From: Porphyridium purpureum
Taxonomy: Eukaryota; Rhodophyta; Bangiophyceae; Porphyridiales; Porphyridiaceae
DNA length: 64,000 nt
Direction of reading: 5' to 3'
Assembly: GCA_008690995.1 (NCBI GenBank)
Contig: VRMN01000004.1
Span: forward strand, 372,001-436,000
Shown: positions 9,003-18,515 of the stretch, piece after piece
Position numbering within the stretch: the first letter of the stretch is position 1
How the letters are laid out: each line of letters starts with the position of its first letter
Position numbers and translations under genes: made by a program
The notes under the pieces: model-generated
Told to the model about the DNA's origin: nothing
The model's input: only the letters and a program-made list of their open reading frames with translations
The model's database searches: none

Positions 9003-9863
9003 TTTGACTGTCCTCCTCCTCTTTCTGTCTACGACTGTCCAGCTATCATGTATTCTTCTCACTTGCACCACGACGAACGCCACCACAGGCACCAGTATTG
9101 ACGAAAGTTCGTGACAGCCGCGCCTGCTATTCTTCCGTCACCGTTCCCTGCGTCCGTGCCTGCCTGTCTAAACGCACGCGCCAGTTCAGCTGTCGGCTCT
9201 CCCGAAGCGCCGAGCGGCCATCAATTTATACAAGTGGCAGCACCATAAACGTGCACTGAGCGGCACGCCTTTAGCACATGGCAACTCTGCACCGTGTATT
9301 ACCGCACGGAGATCAATTGACGCACGCCCAGGCATAGCATGGCTTGGCATGGCCATCGACTGGCAAAGACCGAATGCCAGAGATTGTCTCTACGGGTGCA
9401 GCAAACGCACGTGCCAGCGCGTGCGCGGCGCGACAGCCAGCCACGATTGCCACCAACGACAGGCAGAGCACCAACTTGCAGCTGGTGCGAGCACATTCTC
9501 GCCAATTCGCAAGTCCATAGCAATTTAACCAAGTACAGTGACTTTGACGAGGTACAGTGTCAAGTGGACGGGACCTGCAGGCAGGAACTGGCGGAGCAAG
9601 AGACGGACTCGACTACACATGTCTCAGCGCATGCGGGCTCCTGGTCGGCCGTGGCTGTTCGTGCGTTGATACGGTTTGCACGAGGGTTTCGAAAGCTACT
9701 GCTTAAGCGTTGAACTGGCAACGACGAGGAATCCAATACGCTTGGCCGGTCTTTGTAATGTATTTGCAAACTGTGACAAAAAAAAAAAAAAAAAGGAGGG
9801 AGCCGAAAACGGAATAGGGACGCCGTCAGCAGTCGGGGTTGGGACAAGCCAGGGCCGCGTTTG
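9003..9863. other. Intergenic, 861 bp; PRA1 promoter and SNARE 3' side
   Basis: Two GTACAGT copies lie at 9533 and 9552 and an A17 homopolymer at about 9778-9794. A 124-codon frame at 9339-9713 has no recognisable domain and is not called. No tRNA or other RNA seen. Confidence 0.5.
9533..9558 (-). promoter_or_regulatory. Paired GTACAGT motifs
   Basis: GTACAGT at 9533-9539 and again at 9552-9558, 19 bp apart start to start (about two helical turns) in the same orientation. They sit 531-556 bp before the PRA1-like ATG, which is further than the other copies; an unannotated transcript nearby is possible. Confidence 0.45.
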
Positions 9864-10526
9864 CTATTTGAGGACGAGTGGTAACACAATCACTAGCACG
9901 AGCACAATGGCCGCAATCACAATTAAGACCATAAATGTCGTGTTCTGCCACCAAAACTTGTTCTTGGCCGCCTGGCTCGACCGCTGGAAATTGGAAGCCT
10001 CGTTGCGCATCACGTCGGTTTTGTCGACAAGCGTGTCTAGGTTTTCCTGGTTGTTCAGCGCTTGTTGAATATTGTTCTCCATCACGCCCTTCACCTCATC
10101 CACCTGGTATTTCACGCCTTCCAGTTGGTCCACGTTCCGCGCCTGGTCGTACGTTTCCATAAATGCTTTCACCATGCGCTTTCCAGACTTGTTCATCTCT
10201 CCGTCTCGCGCGCCGCGCACGGCTGGTCCAAACTCGGCGCTAAACTCGTCGCGAAACTCGGTGAGCAGCTGGAAGGCGGTGCGCTGCGGGTAGCTGGGAT
10301 CACACATGGTCATGTACACGCACACCGGGTCGCACTCAAAGTGAATGGTGCCGACGTCGCGATCGGTCACGGTGAGCCTTGCGTGCTCCGCGACCCGGCC
10401 CGACGCCAGCAACTTGCGGAACTTTCCCTCGTGCAACTCTGGGTCCGACGCCGAGCAGTACCACAGCAGTGGCACGCGGTCCTGCAGGCGCGCCACGGCC
10501 AAAAACCTCACATTCGGCTCGGCCAT
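9864..10526 (-). CDS. Longin-domain SNARE (VAMP7/Sec22 type) with Asn at the zero layer
   Basis: 220 residues. An N-terminal longin domain (about 1-125, with LLTEFRDEFSAEFG) is followed by a SNARE helix beginning QLEGVKYQVDEVKGVMENNI. A short linker precedes a C-terminal hydrophobic anchor of about 23 residues ending VLPLVLK. The architecture is that of VAMP7, Sec22 or Ykt6, which drive membrane fusion. In R-SNAREs the motif before LxxLVDKT reads xRGExL; here it reads NNQENL, so the zero-layer arginine is replaced by asparagine. The codons were read directly from the minus strand. The overall order and tail point to VAMP7 more than Sec22. The start is the first ATG and the length is normal for the family. 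Confidence 0.9.
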   Translation of the reverse strand: MAEPNVRFLAVARLQDRVPLLWYCSASDPELHEGKFRKLLASGRVAEHARLTVTDRDVGTIHFECDPVCVYMTMCDPSYPQRTAFQLLTEFRDEFSAEFGPAVRGARDGEMNKSGKRMVKAFMETYDQARNVDQLEGVKYQVDEVKGVMENNIQQALNNQENLDTLVDKTDVMRNEASNFQRSSQAAKNKFWWQNTTFMVLIVIAAIVLVLVIVLPLVLK

Positions 10527-11287
10527 CCTGTGCGCCTCTGTGCTGCCGGCCTGTTCGCCGCTGCGTTCCTAAATCCCGAGCACCGCTATCACCCACGACG
10601 CGCAAACACACGCTCGAGTACACGCGACCGCACACCGCGCTCCGTTTGTTTCCCGCTCCTGTGTCGTCTCCCCCCCGCCCGCTCCGACCGCGCTCCTTTT
10701 TTCTCTCGAACACACGCACATCCCACAACCACCACCTAACCTTTGACCCACTGCGACATCCCTCGCCACTCGCCCTGCCAATTGAGTCGCCAACTTCGAG
10801 CCGTCATCGCAGGTGTACACTATGAAACCCTAGCTTCACGTTGCGGCATGAACCTTCCGTAGCAAAAACGTGCCGTCTTGATAAGAAGCAAGTGCAGCGG
10901 CGAATCGGTTAACGGTCTACCGACTCATGACGCCACTAAGCCGCAACCGGGAACGGATAAGCAGCGTGGCTGAAAAGTTTGACTACTGATGACGGCTGCG
11001 GGCGTCGGTCAGTGGCTCGACCCCGGAAGAAAGGTGTGCGTCGGTATCGACTCTGCGCATGAAGCGCGACGCACAGCATGGCGTTCACGATGGTTGTGGG
11101 TTCGCAAATGAGTGCTGGTTGGCCAACGTCGTACGTTCAACGCTGGTGTGAAAACCTGGTTTTCGGTTCGCGGTTCACGTCAGGCGCGGCGCAATTTCAA
11201 AGTAACCGTTGTGTCATCAAAGGATAAGTCACTGTACCCCATCCTCGAATCGTTCACTGTACCCACCGTCGCTTTTGAAGCCTGGAT
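10527..11287. other. Intergenic, 761 bp, left flank of copia copy 1
   Basis: Upstream of the longin SNARE it is pyrimidine-rich on the plus strand (purine-rich in the SNARE sense). AAACCCTA (telobox-like) lies at 10825-10832. Two ACTGTAC motifs at 11231 and 11256 precede the target duplication TGGAT at 11283-11287. Before the insertion this stretch continued directly into the RPT1 upstream region. Confidence 0.55.
11231..11262 (+). promoter_or_regulatory. Two ACTGTAC motifs, left of copia copy 1
   Basis: ACTGTAC at 11231-11237 and 11256-11262, 25 bp apart. With the two motifs right of the element (17068, 17094) they would form a four-motif cluster spanning about 115 bp in the uninterrupted locus. 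Confidence 0.55.
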
Positions 11288-12084
11288 CGTGGAATTTTAG
11301 GGTTCCGCCCCGAGAGACGCCGTAGGGTTTTGAGTACAAAACCCTAGAAAGTTCTATGATGAAAGATTGTTCGAGAAGCGTGATGATCTCGGACCTGCGA
11401 AATGTTTGTCATTGTCGTTTTGTGTGACCTTGTGCAAAGGTCAAAGGCCGGCCGAAGCTTCTGGATTCGTTCTTGACGCGCCTTCCCGGCCATTTTTCGG
11501 ATACGTGGCCGGCTGTGGTTGCGAGTTGTGGAACGAATCAAAACCTGTGGTGGAAATTCGTCCTGTTGGAGAAATTTGTTCTCCCGTCCTTGCTGGAAAG
11601 AGCAAGGACGAAGGGTATAAAAGGACGAAGGGGCAAGCTGGTTCCCAGGAATTTCCAGGTCAAGGTAGAAGAAGAGGTAAGGGCAAATAGAATAAAAAGA
11701 GAATTGGTTAGTTGGATTGAGGCAGTCGTTGGAAGACTTGGGTTGGATTTGCGGGAGAGGCACGCTAGCGTGTTGTGCGAGCGGATATCGGTCTGGAGTG
11801 TTTTTAAAAAGGCAGCTGGGGTTTAAACGTACCTTCCATCACCCTTCACTTGTCAAGACCGGTCCACTCCCTCTCGTAGTCCCCTATAAGTTGAATTTTC
11901 TGTCCTCTCTTCCTTTCTAGCCACTTTTCTCTGATTGTCCTGCTTGTCCTTCCGTTCGTTTCGGTGTGTCGGTTCGTCGTCGGTTTGTCAGTTTCCGGGG
12001 TGTGGCGGTTTCCAGTTCCTGTTATCGGTGAAGCGGTCCGGTTTTGTTGATTCGGTTACAAAGCAGAAAGGGAGAAATTCCAAG
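11288..12084 (+). repeat. 5' LTR of copia copy 1
   Basis: 797 bp, beginning CGTGGAATTT and ending AAATTCCAAG, an imperfect terminal inverted repeat (9 of 10). It holds two perfect hairpins, TAGGGTTTTG/CAAAACCCTA (11323-11346) and CGTCCTTGCT/AGCAAGGACG (11585-11610), the second just before a TATAAAA box at 11616. Short frames inside the LTR are not treated as genes. Confidence 0.95.
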
Positions 12085-12113
12085 TGGTATCATCGCCCGG
12101 TTGTTTGGAGAAA

Positions 12114-13061
12114 ATGGAAAGCCATGAAATGGAAATGAATGTCCCGCAGGAGAATGCGGCATGGATTGAGGCAGCTAATCAGCTGCATGCGCGCATTGCG
12201 GGACAGGAGATGATGATGGCACAAGTGCAGGAAGCGAATCGTAACCTCCATGAAATGATGCATGTTTTGTTGCGCCAGCAGACCGTGGCGTCTGGGTCTG
12301 GTGACAACGATCGTGCCATGGCCGCGTTAATTGGGCGCAGTTTGAGAAAGTTTGATGGTCAGCGTGACAAGCTCGTTGTCAATGAATGGCTGATGCGAAT
12401 GAAGAGCGACCTGGATATCTGCATGCCCGCAGATGCTTTGGACTCGCAGAAAGTGATTGTTGCAAGTCGCTTTTTCGAGAGGGACGCAGCGCTGCTTTGG
12501 GCAGCTCGTCCGGAGGAGCAGAGAAAGGGCCTTGCAGAGGCCGGATGGGATGCGTTCGCAAACTTCGTGCGCACAGCGTTTGAGCCGCCGCAGGCGCATT
12601 TGACAGCGCGCACCAATCTGTATCAGTTGAAGCAAGGGAAAATGACGGTCGCAGAATTTGAGCAGAATCTCAGGATGACAGCGTTATCAGTTGAAGATGT
12701 GACAGATGCAGAACTGAACACCATCTTCACGCTGGGCTTGAAGGAGAAACTGCGTATTGAGGTGGCCCGTCAGGACACAAGGACCTTGGAAGAATCACTG
12801 AAAGTTGCGTTGGCAGCTGAGCAGGTTGCAAAGTTCGGAGGAGATATGAGTCAAGTGATCAAGAACTCGTCATCGACTCATAGCAGGGCGTTCTCGTCGC
12901 ATTCTGGTAGCGCACCAATGGATTTGGGAGCCATGGACAAGCGGAAGTCTGGCAAGACCAAAGTGAAGTGTTACCATTGTGGAGAACGTGGACACATTAA
13001 GCCCAAATGCCCTAAATTGAAGGAGCGCTTGGCAGGTGGTCCGCCAGAGCCGGAAAACTAA
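12114..13061 (+). CDS. gag: Copia copy 1 gag
   Basis: 315 residues from the ATG at 12114; the frame is open back to a GTG that overlaps the primer site, which is unlikely to be used. It contains a helical capsid-like region (UBN2/retrotrans-gag type, about residues 60-230, with LTARTNLYQLKQGKMTVAEF) and, near the end, a single CCHC zinc knuckle CYHCGERGHIKPKC. This fits the particle-forming, RNA-binding role of gag in the family. Confidence 0.93.
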   Translation: MESHEMEMNVPQENAAWIEAANQLHARIAGQEMMMAQVQEANRNLHEMMHVLLRQQTVASGSGDNDRAMAALIGRSLRKFDGQRDKLVVNEWLMRMKSDLDICMPADALDSQKVIVASRFFERDAALLWAARPEEQRKGLAEAGWDAFANFVRTAFEPPQAHLTARTNLYQLKQGKMTVAEFEQNLRMTALSVEDVTDAELNTIFTLGLKEKLRIEVARQDTRTLEESLKVALAAEQVAKFGGDMSQVIKNSSSTHSRAFSSHSGSAPMDLGAMDKRKSGKTKVKCYHCGERGHIKPKCPKLKERLAGGPPEPEN

Positions 13062-13099
13062 GACCTCGAGAGCCAAGACAGGAGGAGATCTCGAGGGGA

Positions 13100-16000
13100 A
13101 TGGAGCCTCCTGTAATGGGTGTTGTGGAAGGTGTTGCGCACGAGGGTGCGAGGTCAAGGCTCTTCTACAAACATGGGAAAGTGAGTGGTTCAAAAATCGA
13201 CTTCTTGATTGACAGTGGAGCGTCGCATAATTTCCTGGGGTCCCGATTCTTGGACGCAAGCGTAAAGTCCAGTTGCGATGAATGCATGGTCGAGCTTGCG
13301 GGAGGACAGAGAATGAAGGTGCACGGCCCCATTGTGCTTGCGGTGGACCTCGGTTTCTGGATAGGGAACGTCGAGTTTTATATCGGTCCCATTCGTATGG
13401 ATGCCATCTTAGGGTGGAAATGGCTCAAGATGGTGAATCCTAAGATTGATTGGCAGAAGGGACTGATGGAAACGAGGCCCGAGGGGAAGGAAATATGCAC
13501 GTTGGAAAATGTTGAAGAAGTGGTTCCCGAGCTTGACGGGAAAAATCAGAGCGTGGCTGCTTCGGAACACGAGTTGACTCACATGCCTATGCAAAGAGAC
13601 TGTGAGACGTGTGTCGTGGCGAAGATAAAGCGACGCCCGGCCCGAAGGCTGGAGAAAGATGTCAGTGCATTGTCATTCAATGATGAAGTCGGAATTGACT
13701 TGGTGGAGCCTGGGCGAAATGTGAAGTCGGTAGATGGTTCAAAGTTTATTTTGACGCATATCGACAGAGCCACAGGATGGGTGACATTGGCGGGGCTACG
13801 TGCGAAAACCCACACGGCGGTTGCGGACGCTTGGAAAAGTGTGCAAGCCGGGAGAGGATGGCCGAAGGTTTTGCGAACGGATGATGGGAATGAGTTCAAG
13901 GGAGATGTGGGGAGACTGGTGCGTGAACACCTCATAAAGCACGAGGTGGGGATTCCGTACAGGCCAAACAGTCATGCTGAACAGGAGCGGTTTCACCACA
14001 CGCTGAATCAGGGAATCCGTGCGAATCTTGTGCAGGCCGGACTCGGGAAGCGTTGGTTCATGCACGCCGCGCAGCATTTTGCGTTCATGACGAATAGACT
14101 TCACGTGGGCAGGAAGTCTGGAAAGACGCCGTTTGAATTACGACATGGTGAAAAATGGTCGCCGAGAAATCTTAGTTTGCCATTCGGGTGCAAGGTGGTC
14201 TACAAAGATGATCAGCCTGACAATAAGTATGCACCGCGAGGAAAAGTTGGCATTCTCGTCGGCGTTGGAGAGCATCCGATGGCAATTTTGGTGCTTCCTC
14301 GGGATGACTGGACGAGTGAGACCCCAAAAGTAATTCGCACTCAGGATTTTAAGGCATTTACCCATGAGTTCCCTTTAAAGGGAATTGAACGAGAGGTGGT
14401 GAGCCTGAGCCAGCAGGAAGAGTTGCCAGAAGTGGACGAACCATCCGCGGTTGAAGCGGTGCAGGACTTGGATCGTCGTATCGATGCTCTCAGAGCTAGA
14501 GAAGCGGAGCTTGAGAAAGAGATCGAGGCATTGAAAGTGAGAGTGGTTGACGAAGAACGGGCAGCAGGCACGGGTGGTCCAGTGACGATCCCACAGTTGA
14601 ACTTAACGACTTTGCTGAAAACTGGAGCGGCGTTGGCGTCTGAGCAAGGACGAGCCGCGATGGAAAAAGAAGTCAAATCCATGCTGAAATTTGGGGTATG
14701 GGATGAGAGTCCCTTGACGCTGGAGGAGGCCCGGAGGCAACCTGGTGCTCGTTTCGTACGCACACATTTCATTTTCGGTCTGAAATTTGCTGAGATGCCG
14801 GAAGAATTTCGCAAGGTGAAGTGCCGCTTGGTGGCCGGGGGAAACAGGATATGGGGGTCCGATGGAGCTGCGACGAATGACATTTTTGATTATGAGACGC
14901 CTGCTGGTTTGTCAGCTATCCGAATGATAATAGCTGTGGCTGCAATTCTGGGCCTTCAGATTGTTAGTTTCGACATCAGCTCGGCATACCTCCATGCGGA
15001 CCTGTCTGGGCCACCTACGTTTGCATACTTACCGCGTGAAATTTGTGATTCAAAAGACACAGTAGTCAGGCTGAGAAAGGCGCTGTATGGCTTGCCCAGG
15101 AGCGGCTCGGATTTCTCACAAGATGCTCGGAGGAGATTGCAAAAGTTCCAGTGGAAGCTCGTGCATGGTGAAAAGAATGTGTACGTCCGGAGAAATGCTG
15201 CAAGTTCGTCAGTTGCGTTGTTGGCTCTGTACGTGGATGATGGTCTATTAGCCTGTCGAGAGGAGGAACGCCCAGGAATCATCGAAGAATTGAAACAAGA
15301 GTTTCTCATAGAAAAAGCACCAGAACTATTGACGGAAGGAGGATCCTTGAGATTCCTGGGGACGAGCATTTCCCTCAAAAATGGGAGCGTGAGTTTGGCG
15401 AATCAAGAGTATCAAGATGTGGTCATTCGGGAATTTGAGCAGGATATTAGACGCGTATTGCGTGCCGTGAAGTCACCATCTGAGAAGCTAGATGGCGAGG
15501 AAGTTCTGAATTATCAAGTCATCTGGAAGACTTTGAAAGTAAGAGAACACGTCGGGAGGCTGATGTGGCTCGCCAGAACGGTTCGACCTGATATTGCGTA
15601 TGCAGTCGGTATGATTGCCCGGTACGTTGACAAGTGGAATGTGGCAGCAGAAAGGCTGCTCGTACGAGTCGTGCAGTATTTGAAAACACCTCGGGAAGCA
15701 TTGGAGTATCACGTGTTGGGGAATCTCAAGGAAGGCATCAGAGGGGTGAACATTCTTGGATACACGGATGCTGACTTTGCTGGTTGTCCAGAGAGTCGTG
15801 TGTCGACTTCTGGAAGAGCAACGTACTTAGTTGCTGGAGATTACAAGTACCTAGTGGATTGGTCTTCGAGAAAGCAGCGTTTCGTGAGCTCGTCGACTTC
15901 AGAGTCGGAGTTGGCTGCCCTAGAGGAAACTGTGCAACTCTCGTTGTTTCCTGCATTGTCTTTCTTGCGAAGTATACGTGACGGAGAGTTCTCGGTGATT

Positions 16001-16264
16001 TTGATGTGTGACAATCAAGCTGTGATGCGAGCAATAGAGATGGGGTACTCGCCAAAGTTGCATCATATGGCGATAACCCGAGCAACAGATTTGGCCTGGT
16101 TGCATCAGGTGTGCGAAAAGCAGAAACTTGTGAAACTGGCATTTGTGAAGACGGACGAAAATGTGGCGGACTTAATGACCAAGGCCTTATTTCCGGAGGG
16201 CCACATTAAGTGCTGGGAGAAGTTACGCGTCCCTCAGACCGGAAGGAGGAGCGTGGAATTTTAG
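13100..16264 (+). CDS. pol: Copia copy 1 pol (protease-integrase-RT-RNase H)
   Basis: 1054 residues in a different frame from gag, opening 38 bp after the gag stop. Order: aspartic protease (IDSGASHNF, about residue 38), integrase zinc-binding part (H and the C-x2-C of RDCETCVVAK), integrase core with its acidic residues (near EVGIDLVEP and RTDDGNEFKG), a charged coiled-coil linker, reverse transcriptase with LYVDDGLLA, and RNase H (YTDADFAG, SSSTSESELAAL, DNQAVM). No chromodomain or envelope is seen. Its last codons overlap the start of the 3' LTR. Related families use separate frames or read-through to make less pol than gag; which applies here is not shown. Confidence 0.95.
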   Translation: MEPPVMGVVEGVAHEGARSRLFYKHGKVSGSKIDFLIDSGASHNFLGSRFLDASVKSSCDECMVELAGGQRMKVHGPIVLAVDLGFWIGNVEFYIGPIRMDAILGWKWLKMVNPKIDWQKGLMETRPEGKEICTLENVEEVVPELDGKNQSVAASEHELTHMPMQRDCETCVVAKIKRRPARRLEKDVSALSFNDEVGIDLVEPGRNVKSVDGSKFILTHIDRATGWVTLAGLRAKTHTAVADAWKSVQAGRGWPKVLRTDDGNEFKGDVGRLVREHLIKHEVGIPYRPNSHAEQERFHHTLNQGIRANLVQAGLGKRWFMHAAQHFAFMTNRLHVGRKSGKTPFELRHGEKWSPRNLSLPFGCKVVYKDDQPDNKYAPRGKVGILVGVGEHPMAILVLPRDDWTSETPKVIRTQDFKAFTHEFPLKGIEREVVSLSQQEELPEVDEPSAVEAVQDLDRRIDALRAREAELEKEIEALKVRVVDEERAAGTGGPVTIPQLNLTTLLKTGAALASEQGRAAMEKEVKSMLKFGVWDESPLTLEEARRQPGARFVRTHFIFGLKFAEMPEEFRKVKCRLVAGGNRIWGSDGAATNDIFDYETPAGLSAIRMIIAVAAILGLQIVSFDISSAYLHADLSGPPTFAYLPREICDSKDTVVRLRKALYGLPRSGSDFSQDARRRLQKFQWKLVHGEKNVYVRRNAASSSVALLALYVDDGLLACREEERPGIIEELKQEFLIEKAPELLTEGGSLRFLGTSISLKNGSVSLANQEYQDVVIREFEQDIRRVLRAVKSPSEKLDGEEVLNYQVIWKTLKVREHVGRLMWLARTVRPDIAYAVGMIARYVDKWNVAAERLLVRVVQYLKTPREALEYHVLGNLKEGIRGVNILGYTDADFAGCPESRVSTSGRATYLVAGDYKYLVDWSSRKQRFVSSSTSESELAALEETVQLSLFPALSFLRSIRDGEFSVILMCDNQAVMRAIEMGYSPKLHHMAITRATDLAWLHQVCEKQKLVKLAFVKTDENVADLMTKALFPEGHIKCWEKLRVPQTGRRSVEF

Positions 16265-17048
16265 GGTTCCGCCCCGAGAGACGCCGTAGGGTTTTGAGTA
16301 CAAAACCCTAGAAAGTTCTATGATGAAAGATTGTTCGAGAAGCGTGATGATCTCGGACCTGCGAAATGTTTGTCATTGTCGTTTTGTGTGACCTTGTGCA
16401 AAGGTCAAAGGCCGGCCGAAGCTTCTGGATTCGTTCTTGACGCGCCTTCCCGGCCATTTTTCGGATACGTGGCCGGCTGTGGTTGCGAGTTGTGGAACGA
16501 ATCAAAACCTGTGGTGGAAATTCGTCCTGTTGGAGAAATTTGTTCTCCCGTCCTTGCTGGAAAGAGCAAGGACGAAGGGTATAAAAGGACGAAGGGGCAA
16601 GCTGGTTCCCAGGAATTTCCAGGTCAAGGTAGAAGAAGAGGTAAGGGCAAATAGAATAAAAAGAGAATTGGTTAGTTGGATTGAGGCAGTCGTTGGAAGA
16701 CTTGGGTTGGATTTGCGGGAGAGGCACGCTAGCGTGTTGTGCGAGCGGATATCGGTCTGGAGTGTTTTTAAAAAGGCAGCTGGGGTTTAAACGTACCTTC
16801 CATCACCCTTCACTTGTCAAGACCGGTCCACTCCCTCTCGTAGTCCCCTATAAGTTGAATTTTCTGTCCTCTCTTCCTTTCTAGCCACTTTTCTCTGATT
16901 GTCCTGCTTGTCCTTCCGTTCGTTTCGGTGTGTCGGTTCGTCGTCGGTTTGTCAGTTTCCGGGGTGTGGCGGTTTCCAGTTCCTGTTATCGGTGAAGCGA
17001 TCCGGTTTTGTTGATTCGGTTACAAAGCAGAAAGGGAGAAATTCCAAG
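16252..17048 (+). repeat. 3' LTR of copia copy 1
   Basis: 797 bp, the partner of the 5' LTR, differing by one base I can find. It is preceded directly by the purine tract and followed by the target duplication TGGAT. Its TATAAAA lies in the RPT1 sense direction, so read-out transcription toward RPT1 is conceivable. Confidence 0.95.
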
Positions 17049-17067
17049 TGGATTAGGGGGAAAGGGT

Positions 17068-17100
17068 GTACAGTGTGTGTGTGCTGGCATCGTGTACAGT
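17068..17100 (-). promoter_or_regulatory. Two GTACAGT motifs before RPT1
   Basis: GTACAGT at 17068-17074 and 17094-17100, 26 bp apart, 138-170 bp before the RPT1 ATG. They are the right half of the four-motif cluster split by copia copy 1. A purine tract (17151-17187) lies between them and the start codon. Confidence 0.55.
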
Positions 17101-17237
17101 GGTGAGGACGACAAAGGAATGAAACTGAGTGGGAGAAGGCAAGAGCGTAGGAAGAGAGAGAGAGGGAGAGGGAGAAAGGGAAAGGAGTTTGGTTGGGTGT
17201 GGGGTGTGTGGAAGGAAGAGGCGGAGGAGCGAGCGGG

Positions 17238-18515
17238 ATGGCGGAGAAGCCGGAGCACGAGAATGAGGACAAGGAGGTGCGGCCGCTCGATGAGGGCGAC
17301 ATTGCGTTGCTGAAGACGTACGGGCTGGGGCCGTACGCGGCGTCGGTGAGGAAGCTGGAGGACGAAATCAAGGCGCAGGCCACAAAGGTGGATGAGCTGT
17401 CGGGGATCAAGGAGTCAGATACGGGCATGGCGCCGCCGGCGCAGTGGGATTTGGTGCAGGATAAGCAGGTCATGCAGGAGGAGCAGCCGCTGCAGGTCGC
17501 GCGCTGCACAAAGATCATTGACGCAAACACAGACGACGCAAAGTACATGATCAATGTCAAGCAGATTGCAAAGTACGTCGTCGGACTGGGCGAGCGCGTG
17601 GCGCCCACGGATATCGAGGAAGGGATGCGCGTGGGCGTGGAAAGGAACAAGTATCTGATCCAGATCCCGCTGCCGCCCAAGATCGACGCGTCGGTCACCA
17701 TGATGACGGTGGAGGAAAAGCCGGACATTACATACGCCGACGTAGGCGGCGCGAAGGACTCAATTGAGAAAATTCGCGAGGTGGTCGAGCTGCCGCTGTT
17801 GAGCCCGGAGAAATTTGTCGCACTGGGGATCGATCCGCCCAAGGGCGTGCTGCTGTATGGCCCGCCAGGCACGGGCAAAACGCTGCTTGCGCGAGCGGTC
17901 GCAAACCGCACCGACGCGTGCTTTATCCGCGTCATTGGCTCGGAGCTCGTGCAAAAATACACCGGCGAAGGTGCGCGAATGGTGCGGGAGCTGTTCCAAT
18001 TGGCGCGCAGCAAGCGTGCTTGTATTGTATTCTTCGATGAAATCGACGCCATCGGAGGTGCGCGGTTCGACGACGGAGCGGGTGGGGACAACGAAGTGCA
18101 GAGAACCATGCTTGAGATCGTGAACCAGCTGGACGGCTTCGACGCGCGAGGGAATATCAAAGTGGTGATGGCCACAAATCGTCCAGATACGCTAGACCCG
18201 GCGCTGCTTCGGCCCGGGCGTCTCGATCGCAAAATTGAGGTTGGCCTTCCGGATCTCGAAGGCCGCACCCAGATCCTCAAGATTCATGCGCGCAGCATGA
18301 ATTGTGAACGCGACGTGCGATTTGAGCTTCTCGCGCGCCTGTGCCCAAACACAACTGGTGCGGATCTGCGCAGTGTGTGCACGGAGGCCGGTATGTATGC
18401 GATTCGGGCGCGAAGAAAGACTGCCACCGAAAAGGACTTCTTGGAGTCAATCAACAAGGTGATCAAGGGCTATCAGAAGTTTTCGTCAACAGGTCTGTAC
18501 ATGAACTATAATTGA
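17238..18515 (+). CDS. RPT1: 26S proteasome regulatory ATPase RPT1 (PSMC2)
   Basis: 425 residues. An N-terminal coiled coil and OB domain (about 25-165) lead into an AAA+ ATPase: [21 protein letters not shown], Walker A GPPGTGKT, Walker B FFDEIDA, the second-region-of-homology motif [21 protein letters not shown], and sensor 2. [23 protein letters not shown] and the C-terminal YMNYN are specific to RPT1 among the six ATPases. It unfolds substrates and feeds them to the 20S core, in the nucleus and cytosol. The ATG at 17238 is chosen because it gives MAEKPEHEN just before the coiled coil; the frame extends upstream only to non-ATG starts in the purine-rich leader. The copia 3' LTR ends only 190 bp upstream. 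Confidence 0.96.
   Translation: MAEKPEHENEDKEVRPLDEGDIALLKTYGLGPYAASVRKLEDEIKAQATKVDELSGIKESDTGMAPPAQWDLVQDKQVMQEEQPLQVARCTKIIDANTDDAKYMINVKQIAKYVVGLGERVAPTDIEEGMRVGVERNKYLIQIPLPPKIDASVTMMTVEEKPDITYADVGGAKDSIEKIREVVELPLLSPEKFVALGIDPPKGVLLYGPPGTGKTLLARAVANRTDACFIRVIGSELVQKYTGEGARMVRELFQLARSKRACIVFFDEIDAIGGARFDDGAGGDNEVQRTMLEIVNQLDGFDARGNIKVVMATNRPDTLDPALLRPGRLDRKIEVGLPDLEGRTQILKIHARSMNCERDVRFELLARLCPNTTGADLRSVCTEAGMYAIRARRKTATEKDFLESINKVIKGYQKFSSTGLYMNYN

Larger units (their letters stand above)
11288..17048 (+). mobile_element. Ty1/copia LTR retrotransposon, copy 1
   Basis: A 5761-bp element flanked by a 5-bp target duplication, TGGAT, at 11283-11287 and 17049-17053. Parts in order: 797-bp LTR; primer site TGGTATCA immediately after it (initiator-Met tRNA type); gag; pol in the order protease, integrase, reverse transcriptase, RNase H, which defines Ty1/copia; a purine tract GGAAGGAGGAG; and a second 797-bp LTR. 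It looks whole, with no obvious breaks. The two LTRs differ by one base that I can find, so insertion is very recent. It lies between the longin SNARE and RPT1, ending 190 bp before the RPT1 ATG in the same orientation. It matches copy 2 in length and almost everywhere in sequence. Confidence 0.97.

Noticed and set aside
9339-9713. 124-codon plus frame in the PRA1-SNARE gap
   Set aside because: No recognisable motif and atypical composition; possible but unsupported.
10980-11010. GGCTCGACCCC, weak match to a tRNA T-arm
   Set aside because: Flanks do not fold into a tRNA and no A box is found.
11344-12138. Frames of 60-140 codons inside the LTRs (also in the other three LTRs)
   Set aside because: Repeated only because the LTRs repeat; both strands open, no domains. 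They are regulatory sequence of the element.
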